This document shows, in pieces, positions 1-7,080 of a DNA stretch of 11,262 nucleotides. Each line of letters opens with the position of its first letter. The first letter of the stretch is position 1. This stretch comes from an uncultured Clostridia bacterium (GTDB taxonomy: Bacteria; Bacillota; Clostridia; Lachnospirales; Lachnospiraceae), in NCBI GenBank assembly GCA_947178045.1, contig CAMWWR010000020.1, positions 1 to 11,262 on the forward strand. The letters are read 5' to 3'. The translations under genes and the position numbers were made by a program. The notes beneath the pieces were generated by a model. It saw only the letters and a program-made list of their open reading frames with translations, did no database searches and was not told the origin of the DNA.

Positions 1-1422
1 TTTGTAAAACCGAAGCGTATCGGGCATTCCCACCGCCATTGCAAGCATTACCATAATAAAGAAAATGCCGGCAAGGAGAATGAAATAATTTGGAATATTC
101 TGAAGCATGATGCGCAGGCGGAATCTGCCGAAAAATCCCAGGCCCGGGAGGCGCACGGCCCTTTTGCGCTTCGTTTTCTTCAGATCATGCCGCAGAAACT
201 GCAGGGGCGTGTGCCGCAGCATTTTGCTGATCACGGCAAAATTTACGACCAGCATCAGCGCTGCCGGAACCAGCGTCGTCCGGATAAAAGCTTCGGGATT
301 CCATATCGTTTGATAGGTAGGCAGGCTGTAGCTGTTATAGTACATGGATACCACCACATTTTTGAATACGGTATACCCGAGAATATTTCCGATGACTGCC
401 GCGGCCAGTGTAACAATAACCGGCATGGAAAGATAATGCCGGGTCAGCTCCCCCCTGCTGTACCCGGAGGCGCGAAGCGTGCCGATCACCTGTGCCTCCC
501 CCGCGATCGTGCTGCTGATCGTAACGGCAAAGATAAATGCGATAATGACGATCAGAATATACAGGAGAACGCCGCCCATCGCCTCGTCGGAGCCCATATC
601 ATCCGGCGCGAAGTTGATCGCCGGGTTCGCGTACCGCGGAATATAATCCTCGAGCTTATTGCCGCCCGCAATCGTCTGCGCAAGAAGCGCTTTCAGAAAA
701 TCATCCGAACGCTTTTTTTCCTCCTTCTCATCCGCGGGCTCCTCCGCATACTGCCATGCATACACATAATGGACGGACCTGCTCAGGCGGTCAAAGCCTC
801 TCTCCGTCACCATCGCCACGTCAAATTTGAGAGCATCAAAGACAATATCCGTACTCTTTTCATGAAGGGAGGAATAATTCACATAAGCGATCAGGCCGAC
901 CACCCGGAAGCTCTGTCCGCCGACCGTGATCGTATCCCCGACCACAACCCCGACATTGTCCGCATGCATGCGGTCGATTGCAATTTCCTCCTCCGTCTCC
1001 GGAACGCTTCCCTCTATCAGACAGGCCAGATTGATCTCCTCCGTTTTTGCATACACCCGGATCGTTCCGTCGGCCGCGCCGTCGTTATCGTGATCCTCCT
1101 CCTCGTTCCGGTAAAAATTTTCATACAGCCTTACGGGAACTGCGGCCTCCTCTGACAAAAGCGCGGAAAACAGCGCTTCCTCCGCCCTGCGGCTCAGCTC
1201 AAAATGCCCGCTCTCCAGCTTATTTTCCGACCTGCTCTTATCCACTGCCTTCCTCATGCTTTCATTTGCAACATACATTCCGGATACAAAGCCGATCGTA
1301 AGAATCATGAACAGACTTACTACAAGATACTTTCTCCAGTCGCCCGCAAGCTCCCTTAAAATCCTCTTTATCAACGGATTTCTCACCTTTTTCCCGGTTT
1401 TTCTTATTCCTTCCTCTTTCAT
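1..1422 (-). CDS. FtsX/MacB-like ABC transporter permease, C-terminus beyond the window
   Basis: Membrane subunit of an ABC transporter of the FtsX/MacB (type VII) superfamily, paired with the ATPase just upstream. The 474 visible codons have no stop, so the gene continues past the left edge. A hydrophobic segment at about residues 32-51 is followed by a roughly 230-residue acidic extracytoplasmic region, then membrane segments at about 283-305, 332-352 and 383-400. After the third comes a basic stretch (RHDLKKTKRKR, about 411-421) and a fifth membrane segment at about 444-465. The cytoplasmic motif IGTLRASGYSRGEL (313-326) is the usual FtsX coupling region. Clostridial relatives are often near 1,000 residues with a second FtsX half, so probably half the protein is missing here. 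I chose the ATG at 1422 rather than the in-frame ATG at 1428, because AGAGGGAG directly abuts 1428 but lies 6 nt from 1422. Substrate unknown; relatives export peptides, antibiotics or lipoproteins. Confidence 0.88.
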   Translation of the reverse strand, partial: MKEEGIRKTGKKVRNPLIKRILRELAGDWRKYLVVSLFMILTIGFVSGMYVANESMRKAVDKSRSENKLESGHFELSRRAEEALFSALLSEEAAVPVRLYENFYRNEEEDHDNDGAADGTIRVYAKTEEINLACLIEGSVPETEEEIAIDRMHADNVGVVVGDTITVGGQSFRVVGLIAYVNYSSLHEKSTDIVFDALKFDVAMVTERGFDRLSRSVHYVYAWQYAEEPADEKEEKKRSDDFLKALLAQTIAGGNKLEDYIPRYANPAINFAPDDMGSDEAMGGVLLYILIVIIAFIFAVTISSTIAGEAQVIGTLRASGYSRGELTRHYLSMPVIVTLAAAVIGNILGYTVFKNVVVSMYYNSYSLPTYQTIWNPEAFIRTTLVPAALMLVVNFAVISKMLRHTPLQFLRHDLKKTKRKRAVRLPGLGFFGRFRLRIMLQNIPNYFILLAGIFFIMVMLAMAVGMPDTLRFYK

Positions 1423-1428
1423 ATCCAT

Positions 1429-1436
1429 CTCCCTCT
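1429..1436 (-). promoter_or_regulatory. Shine-Dalgarno site of the permease gene
   Basis: AGAGGGAG on the minus strand ends 6 nt before the ATG at 1422 and directly touches the ATG at 1428. Normal spacing therefore favours the shorter protein beginning MKEEGIRK. This is a sequence reading only. Confidence 0.6.
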
Positions 1437-1494
1437 GCCCTTCCCGGCGGGCAGCTGCCAACGCTGTTCACACATATTACAGGCTCTTTGCGCT

Positions 1495-2211
1495 CTACCA
1501 CTCCAGCATTACCGCCGGAATTTTGTCCGCATTGATCTCGTTCTGCCGGACAACCCCGTCGCGGAGCCGGATCACATGATCTGCCATCATTCGGATCGCC
1601 TCGTTATGCGTGACCATAATGACGGTGTTTCCGTATTTTACATTGACCTCCTCGATCAGCTTCAGTATTTCCTTCGACGTGCTGTAATCCAGCGCGCCCG
1701 TCGGCTCATCGCAGAGCAAAATATCCGGATTTTTGACGATCGCGCGGCCGATGGAGACACGCTGCTGCTGTCCGCCGGAGAGCTGATTCGGAAGCTTGTA
1801 TCTGTGCTCATAGAGGCCCAACGTATGCAGAAGCTCATCGATATCAAGCGAAGCGTCCGACAGGTATGCCCCGACCTCAATATTTTCCTTCACGTTCAGA
1901 TTTCCGATCAGATTATACATCTGAAAGACATATCCCAGATGTCTTCTGCGGTACAGCGTCAGCTTCTTTTCATCCATGGCCTCCAGCTGGTCGCCGTTGA
2001 TCGATATGTACCCGGAATCCGCGTTGTCTATCCCGCCGATTATGTTGAGCAGCGTGGACTTTCCCGAGCCGGAGGGTCCCAGAAGCACGCAGAATTCTCC
2101 CTTCGCAACGGAAAAGCTCATTCCCCGCAGCACCTCCTGACGGGTCTCCCCGCTGCCGAACCCCTTCTTCAAATCTACGATCTCCAAAAATTTTCTCTTT
2201 TCCTCGGACAT
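1495..2211 (-). CDS. ABC transporter ATP-binding protein, MacB/LolD type
   Basis: Cytoplasmic ATPase of 238 residues that should power the adjacent FtsX-like permease. All nucleotide-binding motifs are present: Walker [10 protein letters not shown] (45-53), Q-loop Q97 in YVFQMYNL, signature LSGGQQQRV (144-152), Walker B ILLCDEP (164-170), the MacB-style D-loop TGALD (171-175) and the switch histidine H202 in VTHN. Length and motif style fit the LolD/MacB/FtsE class. The reading frame stays open to an ATG at 2298, but the ATG at 2211 is preferred: AAAGGAG lies 5 nt upstream, and family similarity begins at [12 protein letters not shown]. The permease follows after 72 bp, so the two are probably co-transcribed from the promoter at 2373-2401. 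The exported substrate cannot be told from sequence; drug, bacitracin-like or antimicrobial-peptide efflux is a family-based guess. Confidence 0.95.
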   Translation of the reverse strand: MSEEKRKFLEIVDLKKGFGSGETRQEVLRGMSFSVAKGEFCVLLGPSGSGKSTLLNIIGGIDNADSGYISINGDQLEAMDEKKLTLYRRRHLGYVFQMYNLIGNLNVKENIEVGAYLSDASLDIDELLHTLGLYEHRYKLPNQLSGGQQQRVSIGRAIVKNPDILLCDEPTGALDYSTSKEILKLIEEVNVKYGNTVIMVTHNEAIRMMADHVIRLRDGVVRQNEINADKIPAVMLEW

Positions 2212-2270
2212 GCTTTCTCCTTTCCCATCTGACCGACTGCAGATGGCAGATAATATTTGTAATCCTTCAT
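2175..2270 (-). CDS. Possible 31-codon upstream ORF in the ABC operon leader
   Basis: A short ORF opening with MKDYKYYLPSAVGQM starts at an ATG at 2270, with AAGG 5 nt upstream. It ends at a TAG at 2175-2177, inside the ATPase gene in another frame. It overlaps the ATPase start by 37 bp and contains the ATPase ribosome-binding site, an arrangement that could couple the two translationally. I recognise no family, and chance remains a fair explanation. There are no hydrophobic or signal-like features. Confidence 0.22.
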   Translation of the reverse strand: MKDYKYYLPSAVGQMGKEKACPRKRENFWRS

Positions 2271-2291
2271 CGCGACCTTGCTTTTGTGTAG

Positions 2292-2363
2292 CTAACATAA
2301 GTTAGATATTACTAACCTCTGTTTATAAAAAATGCGGCTACTCGTAGTTAGGCAGCCGCTAAC
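2292..2363. promoter_or_regulatory. Array of five GTTAG/CTAAC half-sites (probable operator)
   Basis: On the plus strand the pentamers lie at 2292-2296 (CTAAC), 2301-2305 (GTTAG), 2312-2316 (CTAAC), 2347-2351 (GTTAG) and 2359-2363 (CTAAC). They alternate in orientation. Two dyads stand out: GTTAG-N6-CTAAC (2301-2316) and AGTTAGGCAGCCGCTAACT (2346-2364). The second begins a few bases after the predicted transcription start, where a repressor would block initiation. From memory, GTTAG is the recognition core of some MarR-family repressors of drug efflux genes, such as staphylococcal MepR; that link is an analogy. No such regulator is encoded in this window. Confidence 0.5.
2327..2359 (-). terminator. 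Terminator-like hairpin in the ABC operon leader (possible attenuator)
   Basis: On the minus strand GCGGCTGC (2359-2352) pairs with GTAGCCGC (2341-2334). The stem has 8 bp including one G-U pair and a 10-nt loop, and is followed by one A and six T (2332-2327). This is a complete intrinsic-terminator shape. It starts about 8 nt after the predicted transcription start, so most transcripts would end near 40 nt unless termination is relieved. It overlaps the promoter-proximal GTTAG dyad, so one element may serve DNA binding and the other RNA folding. Confidence 0.5.
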
Positions 2364-2372
2364 TTATTTTTT

Positions 2373-2401
2373 AGTATACTCAACAGTTACTTCTTTGTCA
2401 A
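2373..2401 (-). promoter_or_regulatory. Consensus sigma-A promoter of the ABC efflux operon
   Basis: On the minus strand TTGACA (2401-2396) and TATACT (2378-2373) are separated by exactly 17 bp. That is a perfect -35 and five of six in the -10 box. Predicted transcription start is about 2366. It points at the ATPase gene roughly 155 bp downstream. A promoter this strong, followed at once by operator-like repeats and a terminator hairpin, suggests it is normally held off. Confidence 0.75.
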
Positions 2402-2583
2402 TAGTGCACAAAATTGTTTTTCGAATTGGAATCTGTCGGAGAGCATTCCTCCGGGCAGCACGCGCATTGTACCCTTTAGCCGGCACCTGTTCGTTTTTCC
2501 TGCCCGGACAGCTCCCCGGGGCAGCAGCGCATGCACACATTGCGCCCTGGCCCGGCTCACCCCGTCCCCTGTTTCCTCCCGAT
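2402..2583. other. Intergenic stretch with no recognisable feature
   Basis: This is the gap between the 3' hairpin after the GH3 gene and the promoter of the ABC operon. I see no gene with a ribosome-binding site, no T-tract terminator and no repeat here. The short open frames that cross it lack start signals and family resemblance. A small GC-rich dyad around CTGCCC/GGGCAG near 2501-2525 has no following T-run. Confidence 0.5.
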
Positions 2584-2621
2584 CCGGCGCGCAGATGCCC
2601 TCAGAACCGCAGCGCCGCCGG
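2584..2621 (-). other. GC-rich stem-loop just after the GH3 stop codon
   Basis: Plus-strand CCGGCGCGC (2584-2592) pairs with GCGCCGCCGG (2612-2621). The stem has 9 bp with one bulged base and a 19-nt loop, and abuts the TGA at 2622-2624. No T-tract follows on the minus strand, so it is not a classic intrinsic terminator. It could stabilise the 3' end of the glycosidase mRNA or act as a weak terminator. Confidence 0.3.
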
Positions 2622-5198
2622 TCAGTCAATCCTCGCCGCAATCTTTAAAATATTCATCGCGCAGAACTGCAGATCCGCGAGCGTGATTTCCTCGCCCTTC
2701 GTAAGCGCCGCGAGAATATCCTTTACATTCTGCTCGCAGCCCGGCATAATCAGGTCGTTGCCGACGCGGATGCACTGCACAGCCGACGAGTGCGGATACG
2801 CCTTCTTCACGCCCCACGACGTGTCCTGCGTCGTGAACCAGTCCGTCATCACAACGCCCTCAAAGCCCCACTCGTCGCGCGCTACATTCTGGATCAGCTC
2901 ATAATGGTTGGCCGCATGCGTCCCGTTGATGAGATTGTACGAGGTCATGATCGAGTACGGCTGCGACTCCTTCACTGCGATCTCAAAGCCTTTCAGATAG
3001 ATCTCTCGCATCGCCCGCTCACCGATATGCGAATTGTTGAACTGGCGGTTGTTCTCGAGATTGTTGCCCGCAAAATGCTTGATCGTCGTCCCCTGACCCG
3101 GATAAGACTGCACGCCGCGCGTCATGGCGGCAGCACATTTTCCGGAGAGCACCGGCTCCTCGGAATAATACTCAAAATTGCGCCCGCACAGCGGATTCCG
3201 ATGGATGTTCATGCCCGGGGCCAGCCAGAAATGTACATGGAACTGTTTCATTTCAGCGCCGACGATGTGCCCCATTTGCTCAAGCAGCTCCATATCCCAG
3301 GACTGCGCCAGCGTGCAGGCGATCGGAATCGCCGTACAGTACTGGTAATAATCGACCGCGTCCGCCGGGGTGTCCGCCGGAAACGGCCTGCAGTCCAGGC
3401 CGAAAACCTCGCCGCCCGGCAGCAGCCTTCCCTCCGGCGTCGCCTTGAAATGCGGGTGCAGGCGCAGACCCGCAGGTCCGTCCGCGAGAATCATATTCGG
3501 GATCCCGCGGCTTTCGATCAGGGTCGATATCGTGTCCGCAGCAGCCCCCGGCACCGCCGCAGAGGAGGAGCCGATCATGCCGGACTGCGCGTGCAAATCG
3601 CCGAACCGGCCGACGCAGAGAGCCGCAAGCTCCTCTGCCGTCAGCTGTGCGACAAGCTCGGAAAGCGTCGCCCTGCCGTTCTTTACATCGCCAAGAGTAA
3701 TTCTCTCCCCCTCGCGGCGGTCCGCGAGAGCCGGGCGCTCCGGATCATAGACCGCCGTGTGCGTCGGAATATCCGCCGGATCGAGCGTGAGCTGTGCGAT
3801 CTCATCCACACGGATTCTGACGCTGTCCTCCTGTACCGGGAGCAGGCGATGCTTGTCCGCTCCCTCGCCATTTGCGGAGAACTCCTCCATCGCTGTGTCG
3901 AGTGCAAACAGATTTTTCAGCTGTTCCGTCACCACCGTCTCCGCAAGGCTGACGGTCGCTGCCACAGCCGTGTTGCGCGAGCTGCTGCCGACGCGGATAA
4001 TATACTTGCCCGCCTCCAGCTTCCACGCCGCATCCCGCACATCGTAGGATGCCATATCCGCTGCATCGAACGTGATCCGCACCGTCTCCTTCTCCCCCGG
4101 CAGCAGCAGCTTTGTCTTTGCGAAGCCCGTTAGCTCCTGATACGGCTTTTCCAGCTCGCCGCCGAGCGCCGAAACATAGACCTGCACGACCTCGCGCCCC
4201 GCGTGCTTTGCGCCGGTATTCTCGACCTCCGCCGACACCGTGAGCCTGCCGCCCTCCGCCGAGACGCTTATCGGGCGCAGCGCGAAGGTGGTGTAGCTCA
4301 AGCCGTAACCGAAGCAGTATTCCGGCTCCACGCCGAACGTGTCGAAATAGCGGTATCCGACATAGATGCCATCCTTATAGTATTCGTCGTCCACATTTCC
4401 GTTGTTCTGGCCGAACTCTGCCGAGGACGGATAATCGGAATACTGCTTCGCCCAGGTATCGGTCAGCTTTCCCGACGGCACGCCCGTCCCCGCCAGCGCA
4501 TCGGCGATGGCGTATCCTCCGATATTTCCCGGCTGCCCGGTCAAAAGCACCGCGTTCACCCCCTGGATGCCATCCAGCACGGACAGATCGATCACGCCTC
4601 CGACATTGAGCAGGACAATACACCTTTTATAATGTCCGGCAAGAAAACGGACAGCCCTCTCCTCGCCCTCTGTAAGCCGGTAATCTCCTCTGCGGTCAAT
4701 GCGGTCCTTCCCCTCGCCGGAGTTGCGCGTAATGACAAAGACCGCCGTGTCCGTGCCGGATTCCGCCACATCCGCCTCCGTGATTTCCGGCGTATCCGGC
4801 TCAAAAAACGGATGCTCGAACATCAGGCCGATCATCTTCTCCGGACGTCCTCCCGCCTCCTCGCGGATCTTTGTCAGATAATCCTTCTGCGTCTGCTCGT
4901 ACAGTCTGTCGTAAGCGTCCAGCCACCTGCCCGACGTCACCGCAAAGCCCGCGGCCTCAAGCCCCTGCTCGATATTCACGATCTCCCGCGTATTTACGTC
5001 CCCCGAGCCGGTGCCCCCCTTGATGGTATGCCTCGCCCCTGCTCCGTACAATGCGATCCTGCTCCCCGCCGCAAGCGGAAGCGCGCCGTCGTTCTTCAGC
5101 AGCACCATGCATTCCGCCGCAAGGCGGCGCACCTCCTCCTGATTTTTTCGTTCCAGCTCTGTTACCTCCGGAGAGGTCAATGCGTAAAAATTGCTCAT
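2622..5198 (-). CDS. Glycoside hydrolase family 3 with inverted domain order, beta-glucosidase-like
   Basis: Intracellular enzyme of 858 residues predicted to remove beta-linked sugars from the non-reducing end of oligosaccharides. The domain order is reversed from most GH3 proteins. The alpha/beta-sandwich domain comes first (about 25-300), then a fibronectin-III-like domain (about 310-420), a linker, and the TIM barrel last (about 510-858). The nucleophile is D786 in VVMTDWF; the likely acid/base is E162 in RNSGEGKDR; KH at 707-708 and DGPAG (573-577) are typical substrate-site motifs. There is no signal peptide. The frame opens at TTG 5204, but AGGAGG lies 7 nt before the ATG at 5198 and only 1 nt before the TTG. 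It is the last gene of the GH31-GH43-GH3 series. Beta-xylosidase activity is also possible. Inverted GH3 enzymes are known in rumen Firmicutes such as Ruminococcus albus and Butyrivibrio. Confidence 0.94.
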   Translation of the reverse strand: MSNFYALTSPEVTELERKNQEEVRRLAAECMVLLKNDGALPLAAGSRIALYGAGARHTIKGGTGSGDVNTREIVNIEQGLEAAGFAVTSGRWLDAYDRLYEQTQKDYLTKIREEAGGRPEKMIGLMFEHPFFEPDTPEITEADVAESGTDTAVFVITRNSGEGKDRIDRRGDYRLTEGEERAVRFLAGHYKRCIVLLNVGGVIDLSVLDGIQGVNAVLLTGQPGNIGGYAIADALAGTGVPSGKLTDTWAKQYSDYPSSAEFGQNNGNVDDEYYKDGIYVGYRYFDTFGVEPEYCFGYGLSYTTFALRPISVSAEGGRLTVSAEVENTGAKHAGREVVQVYVSALGGELEKPYQELTGFAKTKLLLPGEKETVRITFDAADMASYDVRDAAWKLEAGKYIIRVGSSSRNTAVAATVSLAETVVTEQLKNLFALDTAMEEFSANGEGADKHRLLPVQEDSVRIRVDEIAQLTLDPADIPTHTAVYDPERPALADRREGERITLGDVKNGRATLSELVAQLTAEELAALCVGRFGDLHAQSGMIGSSSAAVPGAAADTISTLIESRGIPNMILADGPAGLRLHPHFKATPEGRLLPGGEVFGLDCRPFPADTPADAVDYYQYCTAIPIACTLAQSWDMELLEQMGHIVGAEMKQFHVHFWLAPGMNIHRNPLCGRNFEYYSEEPVLSGKCAAAMTRGVQSYPGQGTTIKHFAGNNLENNRQFNNSHIGERAMREIYLKGFEIAVKESQPYSIMTSYNLINGTHAANHYELIQNVARDEWGFEGVVMTDWFTTQDTSWGVKKAYPHSSAVQCIRVGNDLIMPGCEQNVKDILAALTKGEEITLADLQFCAMNILKIAARID

Positions 5199-5205
5199 TT
5201 CCAAG

Positions 5206-5211
5206 CCTCCT
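5206..5211 (-). promoter_or_regulatory. Shine-Dalgarno site of the GH3 gene
   Basis: Perfect AGGAGG on the minus strand, 7 nt before the ATG at 5198. The TTG at 5204 is only 1 nt away and too close to be used from this site. Confidence 0.8.
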
Positions 5212-5270
5212 CATATCTGCGGCGTTTTCCCGCGTTTTTCCCGTTTATGATGGTCTGATTCCATGATGAT

Positions 5271-5299
5271 ATGATAGCCTGTTTCCTGCCGGAATGCAA
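5271..5299 (-). promoter_or_regulatory. Possible internal promoter before the GH3 gene
   Basis: On the minus strand TTGCAT (5299-5294) and TATCAT (5276-5271) are 17 bp apart, three of six and five of six matches to consensus. They lie in the 109-bp gap between GH43 and GH3. It could give GH3 some independent expression. The weak -35 keeps confidence low. Confidence 0.3.
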
Positions 5300-5307
5300 T
5301 GGATTTT

Positions 5308-6939
5308 TCAATCGGCTTCTTCGGCAGGCGCTACCTTTGCCTCCACCTCTGCAAGCGCTCCGGCCACATCCCGCTCCCCCGCCACATTGAGCATCGGCAG
5401 GCCGTCCGCGGAAAAATGCACCCGGTGGTATGTACTGCAGCGGCAGTTGTATTTCCCCCGCTCCTGCGCATGATAGGCGATCATAAGGCTTCCGTCCTCA
5501 TCCCGGAAAAACGAATTGTGCCCCGGCCCCTGAATCCCTTCTACAAAGGTGGAGCGAAGCATCGGGGACGGCAGCTTGCGCCAGGATGCGGTCTGCAGAA
5601 GATCGGCTCCGTCCTGCGCCGTCAGATAGCCCACCGCGTAGGAATAACCGCACGCATCGCCGCCGGAGTAGGCAAGATAGATTCTGCCGTTTGCATACAG
5701 CGCATAAGGACCCTCATTATTGATCGTTCCCCTTGTATTCTCCCAGCCGTACAGCGGCCTTGACAGCAGCACCGGCGAGGAAGTGAGCACCCACGGCCTC
5801 GCCTCGTCCGCCTGAGCGATCCAGAGCATGGAGCCGGTGTCGGCCGGCGTTCCGATGCCGCGGCGGTACGACCACACCAGATAACCGCGCTCCCCCGACC
5901 GAACCCAGGTCATATCGAGCGTAATTCCGTCCTGCGCAAGCGGCCTGCCGTCCTTTTTTATCACCCTCACCGGGTCCTCCCAGTCCTCGGCGCAGATGAT
6001 CTCGCCGCCCTCCTTCAGCCTCATAAAATGGCACTGCGGCCCCCATGCTTCACCGCTCACCGCAAAAATGATGTAGAGCGAGCCGCCGATCACATGGAAT
6101 TCCGGCGCCCAGAACGTCTGCACCAGCCCCTTTTCCCGATTCTGCGCGAGAATGCAGTGCTCCTCTGTCTCTGGCGCGAACAGCCCGGCAACCGTGTCTG
6201 CCCTGCGGACAAACATCCCGATATCGTTCACATTATCGTTGGTCGCGAGAAAATACCACGCGCCCTTCCACGGAAAAATCACCGGATCCGCATACCCTAC
6301 GGCAAGCGGAAACTCCGGCGCTACCGCGCGGATCCTCCCGCGCACCCTGCCGGCCCTGCCCGGCTCTAACGCCCGGATATCCTCCTCGTTCCAGAAAATC
6401 CTCTTCTCATCCGCGGAGCCGTCCGAATAGATCACCCGCGCCTTCACCGCCGAAAGCTCCTTGGCGCTTTTCACCGAAAGCCCACGCGGATATTCGACGC
6501 TTACGCTAAACAGCGGGAGCCAGCGCGCGCGGATTTTCTCACACAGACCGTCCGAAAGCTCCGCACATTCGCCGCCCGCCTCAAAGAGCGCGGCATAATC
6601 TGCCCGCGCGACCTCCTGCTGCTCCGTAAAGTCAATAAAATCGGCCGTTCTCCACAGAAGCAGCGTATCCGGCTCCAGCGGATTTCCCTCCGCATCGACA
6701 TACTGAGCGAGAATTCCGTATTCCCCACCTTGCTTAAAAATCACCGGTTTCTGAACGCCGCGCTCCATCAGCGTATCGTCCGGCCGGATTTTTGCGCGGG
6801 CGTACAAGATGCCGCAGCCCTGATTCAGCTCCTCCGTCCTCCCGTCCGCCGCACAGAGCGCAAAATGCACACTGTTCGCGAACGAATTCGGATATTCGTC
6901 CCCCTCCGCCTTCTTTGTGTAGACCTTAAGATAATTCAT
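5308..6939 (-). CDS. Glycoside hydrolase family 43 protein, arabinofuranosidase/xylosidase-like
   Basis: Cytoplasmic 543-residue protein predicted to cleave arabinofuranosyl or xylosyl residues from oligosaccharides by inversion. The catalytic five-bladed propeller spans about 212-525. Its likely base is D218 in GYADPV, with TFWAPEFH at 275-282, a pKa-modulating D342 in ITLDMTW, the general acid E409 in NNEGPY and the conserved H474 in GPGHNS. Residues about 20-110 resemble the opening blades of a second GH43-like propeller without catalytic residues, and about 145-205 resemble a bacterial Ig-like domain (VKARVIYSDGS). There is no signal peptide. The frame is open to 6975, but the ATG at 6939 follows AAGGGGG at 6 nt, and the extra 12 residues look non-coding. 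GH43 also includes beta-xylosidases and galactosidases, so the exact activity is unsettled. It sits between GH31 and GH3 on the same strand. Confidence 0.88.
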   Translation of the reverse strand: MNYLKVYTKKAEGDEYPNSFANSVHFALCAADGRTEELNQGCGILYARAKIRPDDTLMERGVQKPVIFKQGGEYGILAQYVDAEGNPLEPDTLLLWRTADFIDFTEQQEVARADYAALFEAGGECAELSDGLCEKIRARWLPLFSVSVEYPRGLSVKSAKELSAVKARVIYSDGSADEKRIFWNEEDIRALEPGRAGRVRGRIRAVAPEFPLAVGYADPVIFPWKGAWYFLATNDNVNDIGMFVRRADTVAGLFAPETEEHCILAQNREKGLVQTFWAPEFHVIGGSLYIIFAVSGEAWGPQCHFMRLKEGGEIICAEDWEDPVRVIKKDGRPLAQDGITLDMTWVRSGERGYLVWSYRRGIGTPADTGSMLWIAQADEARPWVLTSSPVLLSRPLYGWENTRGTINNEGPYALYANGRIYLAYSGGDACGYSYAVGYLTAQDGADLLQTASWRKLPSPMLRSTFVEGIQGPGHNSFFRDEDGSLMIAYHAQERGKYNCRCSTYHRVHFSADGLPMLNVAGERDVAGALAEVEAKVAPAEEAD

Positions 6940-6992
6940 GTTTTTCCCCCTTGCATATCGCGAGCTCACTCGCAATACTGCTTTAATAAGTA

Positions 6993-7065
6993 GTTTGAAA
7001 GCTTGCTTTCACACTTTTCCCCATCGCTGCTTTTTTACCTGTTTTCAAGCTTTTCCCTTTCGCTG
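6993..7065. repeat. Imperfect direct repeat with an adjacent hairpin between GH31 and GH43
   Basis: Two 23-bp copies at 7007-7029 and 7043-7065 share 19 positions (core CTTTTCCC and TCGCTG on the plus strand) with a 36-bp period. Each is followed within 3 bp by a run of six T. Directly before the first copy, and overlapping it, is an inverted repeat TGAAAG-CTTG-CTTTCA (6996-7011). The minus strand is strikingly purine-rich here. No T-tract follows the hairpin in the direction of transcription, so it is not an obvious terminator. A local duplication or an mRNA-processing element is possible. Confidence 0.45.
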
Positions 7066-7080
7066 TTCTTTTTTCCTTCT

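Noticed and set aside
187..1155. 322-codon plus-strand frame
   Set aside because: Antisense to the FtsX-like permease, which has clear membrane segments and motifs. The plus-strand product has no coherent domain.
1262..1501. 79-codon minus-strand frame between ATPase and permease
   Set aside because: It overlaps the N-terminus of the permease in another frame. The permease frame has the ribosome-binding site and the expected membrane segment.
2501..2525. GC-rich dyad as a terminator for the GH3 gene
   Set aside because: The stem has a mismatch and no T-tract follows in either direction.
2790..4133. Long open frame of 447 codons on the plus strand
   Set aside because: It is wholly antisense to the well-supported GH3 gene and is rich in Arg/His, as expected from GC-rich codon bias. 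It has no ribosome-binding site or family resemblance.
4203..5258. 351-codon plus-strand frame crossing the GH3 start
   Set aside because: Antisense to the GH3 N-terminal domain, with no family similarity and no initiation signal.
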